Shown here: piece by piece, positions 4,759 through 7,070 of the stretch
Position numbering within the stretch: position 1 is the first letter of the stretch
How the letters are laid out: every line of letters begins with the position of its first letter
DNA from: Cellvibrionales bacterium
GTDB lineage: Bacteria; Pseudomonadota; Gammaproteobacteria; Pseudomonadales; UBA7434
Direction of reading: 5' to 3'
Length of the DNA stretch: 7,070 bases
NCBI GenBank assembly: GCA_018668095.1
Contig: JABIQF010000223.1
Coordinates: 1 to 7,070 of the forward strand
The notes under the pieces: model-generated
Seen by the model: only the letters and a program-made list of their open reading frames with translations
Database searches by the model: none
What the model was told of the DNA's origin: nothing
Program-made: the position numbers and the translations under genes

Positions 4759-6756
4759 CTAAAGCGACCGAACCGTATCCGTATCTAGCTCACCATCAAA
4801 AGCATCGATAATCGACTTCACGTTATCGTCCCCTTGAATAGAGGCCAGCGCCTCACCTTGAATTTCTGCTTTTACACGCACACGATAATCGGCTGGCGTT
4901 TCTACATTGTCAGGCAAGCCTAAGCTAGACCAATCTTCAACAATATTAATTTTAATGGTGAGCGGCTTGCCATAATAAATCGATAAACCCTTAGCTAATC
5001 GTGCTGGGTGCTCATCATTAAACAATGTGGCGTTATCATCGGCTAGCGCAAATACCACTTGGCCAGTTGCCCCCTCATCAGAATTTTCGATGGGTACGCA
5101 ATAAGAGGCTACGGTTCGCACAACACCACTTAAAGGTAATGCAGCAAATATTTCACACCATGACAAGGGTGTTAGCGTATCTAGCGCAGGGTTTCCACCC
5201 TCTCCAGAATCCTGATTCATGCCATGTGTTACTGACTCATGAACATTCACAGGTTCACGGGCAATGGCAACGTCTGCATTGTCTATTTTCGCCGGCTCAA
5301 CCTCAGGCGGCGCAGAATAAGCGGGCGTTGCATCAAAATTATCACGCATAGATGCCGCAGGTGATTGTACCGGCGGCGTAAGATCTTGAGACTCAGCTGT
5401 TACTGCTGCAGTTACAACTGGAGTTTCAACTGTTACTGCTGCTGTTGAAGCAACAGCAGTTTCGGCTAACCCACCAATAACCGGCTCTAACAATTCTGTG
5501 CTCGGTGCAACTTGATTATTTACCGAGAAAGCATCCGCCGCTGCCGTTTGCTCGGCAGCGGCTTCAGCTAATAACTTTTTTGCAGGTGGAACCTCATCAC
5601 TTTGAGCCGCACTTTGCGGGCTCGCTTGAGAAGTCGATTGATGAGACCCTTGTTCAAGCTGAACATCTGCAGGCGCAATACGAAAGGCAAACAAACGAAG
5701 CACAATCATTTCTATACCCGTAATCGGGTCAGGTGCCAATGCTAAATCACGCTTACCTACCAATAAACTTTGATAGAATAGCTGTAAATCTTCGGGACTA
5801 ATTAAACCCGCATAATCATGAATAAAAGTACGATAAAGCTGCCCTTCACTGCCTGCACCAGGCACGGCTTGCTCAACCGCAATGCGATGAATCAACTTAA
5901 GTAACTCATCAACTAAGCCAACAAAATCGGGCGCACGTTCGGCATAGGCACTCACAACCGCCAATGCTTTATCGGCATTCCCCGCCACAATCGCAGCCAG
6001 TAATTGCGTCAGCACATCGTGATCAACCGTGCCCAGCATTTCATTAACCGCATCACCCATCACCGATCCGCCACCAAAGGCAATCGCTTGATCGGCCAAA
6101 CTCAAAGCATCTCGCATACTGCCAGACGCTGCTCGCGCAATAATCCAAAGACCATCTTCGTCATAGCTGACATTTTCAGCATCAAAGACCGTCGTTAAAT
6201 GATTAACAATAAGCTGTGGTGTAAGGTTTTTTAAATGAAACTGCAAACAACGCGACAATACCGTTGGCGGTAACTTTTGAGGATGCGTGGTTGCGAATAG
6301 AAATACAGCGTGCGGTGGTGGTTCTTCAAGCGTTTTCAACAAAGCATTAAAACTGTGGTTAGACAGCATATGTACTTCATCGATAAGGTATATTTTATAA
6401 CGACACTGTGAAGGGGCGTACTGAACGTTATCTAACAGCTCACGCGTATCTTCAACTTTAGTCCTTGAGGCAGCATCCACCTCAATTAAATCGACGCTGC
6501 GACCTTCGGTAATCTCTTTACAGGTAGGACACACGCCACAAGGTGTAGCAGAAACACCCTCATCACAATTAAGGCAGCGCGCTAAAATTCTTGCGATAGT
6601 CGTCTTACCCACACCGCGTGTGCCGGTAAGCAAGTAAGCATGATGCAAACGGCCCTGTTCCAGCGCATTCGACAACGCCTTAAGAACGTGGGACTGCCCC
6701 ACCATGGTTTCAAACGATTGCGGACGCCATTTACGCGCCAGCACTTGATATGACAT
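4759..6756 (-). CDS. dnaX: DNA polymerase III subunit tau (665 aa), with gamma made by frameshifting
   Basis: Tau is the ATPase core of the replicative clamp loader; it loads the beta clamp and ties polymerase cores to DnaB helicase. I start at the ATG giving MSYQVLARKWRP, the family's usual N-terminus; an in-frame TTG four codons upstream is unlikely. Numbering from this ATG: Walker A GTRGVGKT at 45-52, zinc cysteines C64, C73, C76 and C79, Walker B LIDEVH with D126-E127, and the SRC motif with arginine finger R169. AAA+ and oligomerisation domains run to about residue 360. A low-complexity Ala/Thr/Val/Pro linker covers about 370-525. A conserved C-terminal domain (about 528-665) with INIVEDW and FDGELD should be the polymerase-binding part of tau. 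Length is close to E. coli tau (643 aa). A frameshift cassette at codons 392-394 should yield a gamma of about 397 residues. Confidence 0.97.
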   Translation of the reverse strand: MSYQVLARKWRPQSFETMVGQSHVLKALSNALEQGRLHHAYLLTGTRGVGKTTIARILARCLNCDEGVSATPCGVCPTCKEITEGRSVDLIEVDAASRTKVEDTRELLDNVQYAPSQCRYKIYLIDEVHMLSNHSFNALLKTLEEPPPHAVFLFATTHPQKLPPTVLSRCLQFHLKNLTPQLIVNHLTTVFDAENVSYDEDGLWIIARAASGSMRDALSLADQAIAFGGGSVMGDAVNEMLGTVDHDVLTQLLAAIVAGNADKALAVVSAYAERAPDFVGLVDELLKLIHRIAVEQAVPGAGSEGQLYRTFIHDYAGLISPEDLQLFYQSLLVGKRDLALAPDPITGIEMIVLRLFAFRIAPADVQLEQGSHQSTSQASPQSAAQSDEVPPAKKLLAEAAAEQTAAADAFSVNNQVAPSTELLEPVIGGLAETAVASTAAVTVETPVVTAAVTAESQDLTPPVQSPAASMRDNFDATPAYSAPPEVEPAKIDNADVAIAREPVNVHESVTHGMNQDSGEGGNPALDTLTPLSWCEIFAALPLSGVVRTVASYCVPIENSDEGATGQVVFALADDNATLFNDEHPARLAKGLSIYYGKPLTIKINIVEDWSSLGLPDNVETPADYRVRVKAEIQGEALASIQGDDNVKSIIDAFDGELDTDTVRSL
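5439..5459 (-). repeat. Perfect 9-bp inverted repeat in the dnaX linker
   Basis: CTGCTGTTG (5439-5447) and CAACAGCAG (5451-5459) are exact complements around a 3-nt loop. It lies in a linker stretch where CTGTTACTGCTG also occurs twice, 33 nt apart (5397 and 5430), encoding an approximate 11-residue repeat (TAAVTVETPVV, TAAVTAESQDL). It may only reflect repeat-driven composition of the disordered linker. Confidence 0.6.
5537..5595 (-). promoter_or_regulatory. Programmed -1 ribosomal frameshift cassette in dnaX
   Basis: In minus-strand order: an SD-like GAGG (5595-5592); a 10-nt spacer; the slippery heptamer A AAA AAG (5581-5575), in phase with codons GCA AAA AAG; a 12-nt spacer; and a perfect 10-bp GC-rich hairpin, GCCGCTGCCG / CGGCAGCGGC (5562-5553 and 5546-5537), with loop AGCAAA. 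After slippage the ribosome reads GTT ATT AGC TGA, so gamma ends in Val-Ile-Ser at 5564, one base before the stem. E. coli dnaX uses the same heptamer with an upstream SD-like element about 10 nt away and a downstream stem-loop. The 12-nt spacer to the stem is longer than in E. coli. Operation here is inferred. Confidence 0.85.
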
Positions 6757-6835
6757 AAGTGAACCCAACTAGCTAAAAAATGAGCTCTCAGCCTCAGGAT
6801 ACACCTGAAATAATGAGTAGCACATAAAGGTCGTG

Positions 6836-6841
6836 AGTATA
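6836..6841 (-). promoter_or_regulatory. Candidate -10 element of the dnaX promoter
   Basis: On the minus strand TATACT (6841-6836) is a good -10 hexamer preceded by GTG, but the -35 region (around CCGTTT) is poor, so the promoter is uncertain. Transcription would start near 6829, giving a leader of about 70 nt. That leader includes a small dyad, TCAGG-ATACA-CCTGA (6794-6808). The ATG at 6756 has only a weak GGG as a ribosome binding site. No terminator, tRNA or SRP RNA is visible in 6757-6924. Confidence 0.35.
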
Positions 6842-6924
6842 CACCGTTCAGGCCTTAAAACGGAGCGTGATAAAGACGCTTAACAGGCAAAAAGGGTCTA
6901 TTTGAGGTGAAAGCGGCTTGGGTA

Positions 6925-7070
6925 ATGAATAAATATCAAAAACCTGTAATATATACAGATAATGTAAACGATGCAACAATATTACTAGCAACATGCAATA
7001 AGCGCATTATTGTCGCAAAAGATACAGATATAAATATATTAAACAATAATAATGCAGTAATAATATGCAC
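6925..7070 (+). CDS. Partial divergent reading frame of unknown function, start of gene only
   Basis: The frame is open from the ATG to the window edge (48 complete codons), beginning MNKYQKPVIYTDNVNDAT, and reads like a soluble alternating strand/helix protein. I do not recognise it. The codons are very AT-rich, with many ATA isoleucines and AAT asparagines, unlike the minus-strand genes, which may mean horizontal transfer or chance openness. The ATG lacks a well-placed ribosome binding site. An in-frame GTG at 6907 has AAGGG 10 nt upstream and could be the real start. A hydrophobic frame is open on the opposite strand over the same bases, which lowers confidence. Confidence 0.4.
   Translation, partial: MNKYQKPVIYTDNVNDATILLATCNKRIIVAKDTDINILNNNNAVIIC

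Noticed and set aside
5025..5723. Plus-strand frames of 108 and 72 codons
   Set aside because: Both are antisense to the dnaX linker and C-terminal coding sequence and show no domain features.
6757..6768. TTG start four codons upstream for dnaX
   Set aside because: The family begins MSYQVLARKWRP, which matches the ATG at 6756.
6757..6924. Possible SRP (4.5S) RNA gene upstream of dnaX
   Set aside because: Some gammaproteobacteria carry ffs near dnaX, but the conserved GGAAGGAAGCAGC-type core is absent on both strands.
6937..7070. Hydrophobic minus-strand frame entering from the right edge
   Set aside because: It is short, has no visible start and is open mainly because the region is AT-rich; kept only as an alternative to the plus-strand frame.

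Overview
The window looks like chromosomal core-genome DNA of a gammaproteobacterium of moderate GC content. DnaX, RecR, RNase D, YcgL and YcgN all read like gammaproteobacterial proteins: DnaX keeps the Escherichia coli numbering of its zinc cysteines and arginine finger, and YcgL and YcgN are families I know mainly from this group. I cannot name the genus. I see no insertion sequence, prophage, CRISPR array, tRNA or rRNA.

Seven genes lie on the minus strand, so the biological order runs from right to left. At the right edge (about 6925-7070) a very AT-rich partial reading frame points the other way, which makes 6757-6924 a probable divergent promoter region. Then come dnaX (clamp-loader tau/gamma subunit), recR, rnd (RNase D), ycgL and ycgN. 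These are tightly packed: recR and rnd overlap by 8 nt, rnd and ycgL share ATGA, and ycgL and ycgN are 3 nt apart. Next is a small three-helix membrane protein with a strong ribosome binding site. After a 213-nt spacer with a candidate promoter comes an exported von Willebrand factor A (VWA) protein gene that runs off the left edge.

The genes form two functional blocks. dnaX and recR serve replication and recombinational repair; the ybaB gene normally found between them is absent. rnd, ycgL and ycgN form an RNA-processing and unknown-function cluster that also sits together in E. coli, around minCDE. The membrane protein and the VWA protein may form an envelope module of unknown role.

Four observations stand out. 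(1) dnaX carries a complete programmed -1 frameshift cassette: an SD-like GAGG, A AAA AAG, a -1-frame stop three codons later, and a perfect 10-bp hairpin. It should produce a short gamma form. (2) The VWA gene has an in-frame TAA after codon 235, followed by 261 further open codons in the same frame that look like the rest of the protein. (3) Two genes, dnaX and the membrane protein gene, end in short tandem repeats (14-bp and 11-bp units) whose unit contains the stop codon. Neither unit length is a multiple of three, so stops fall in all three frames. (4) recR and rnd both start with TTG.
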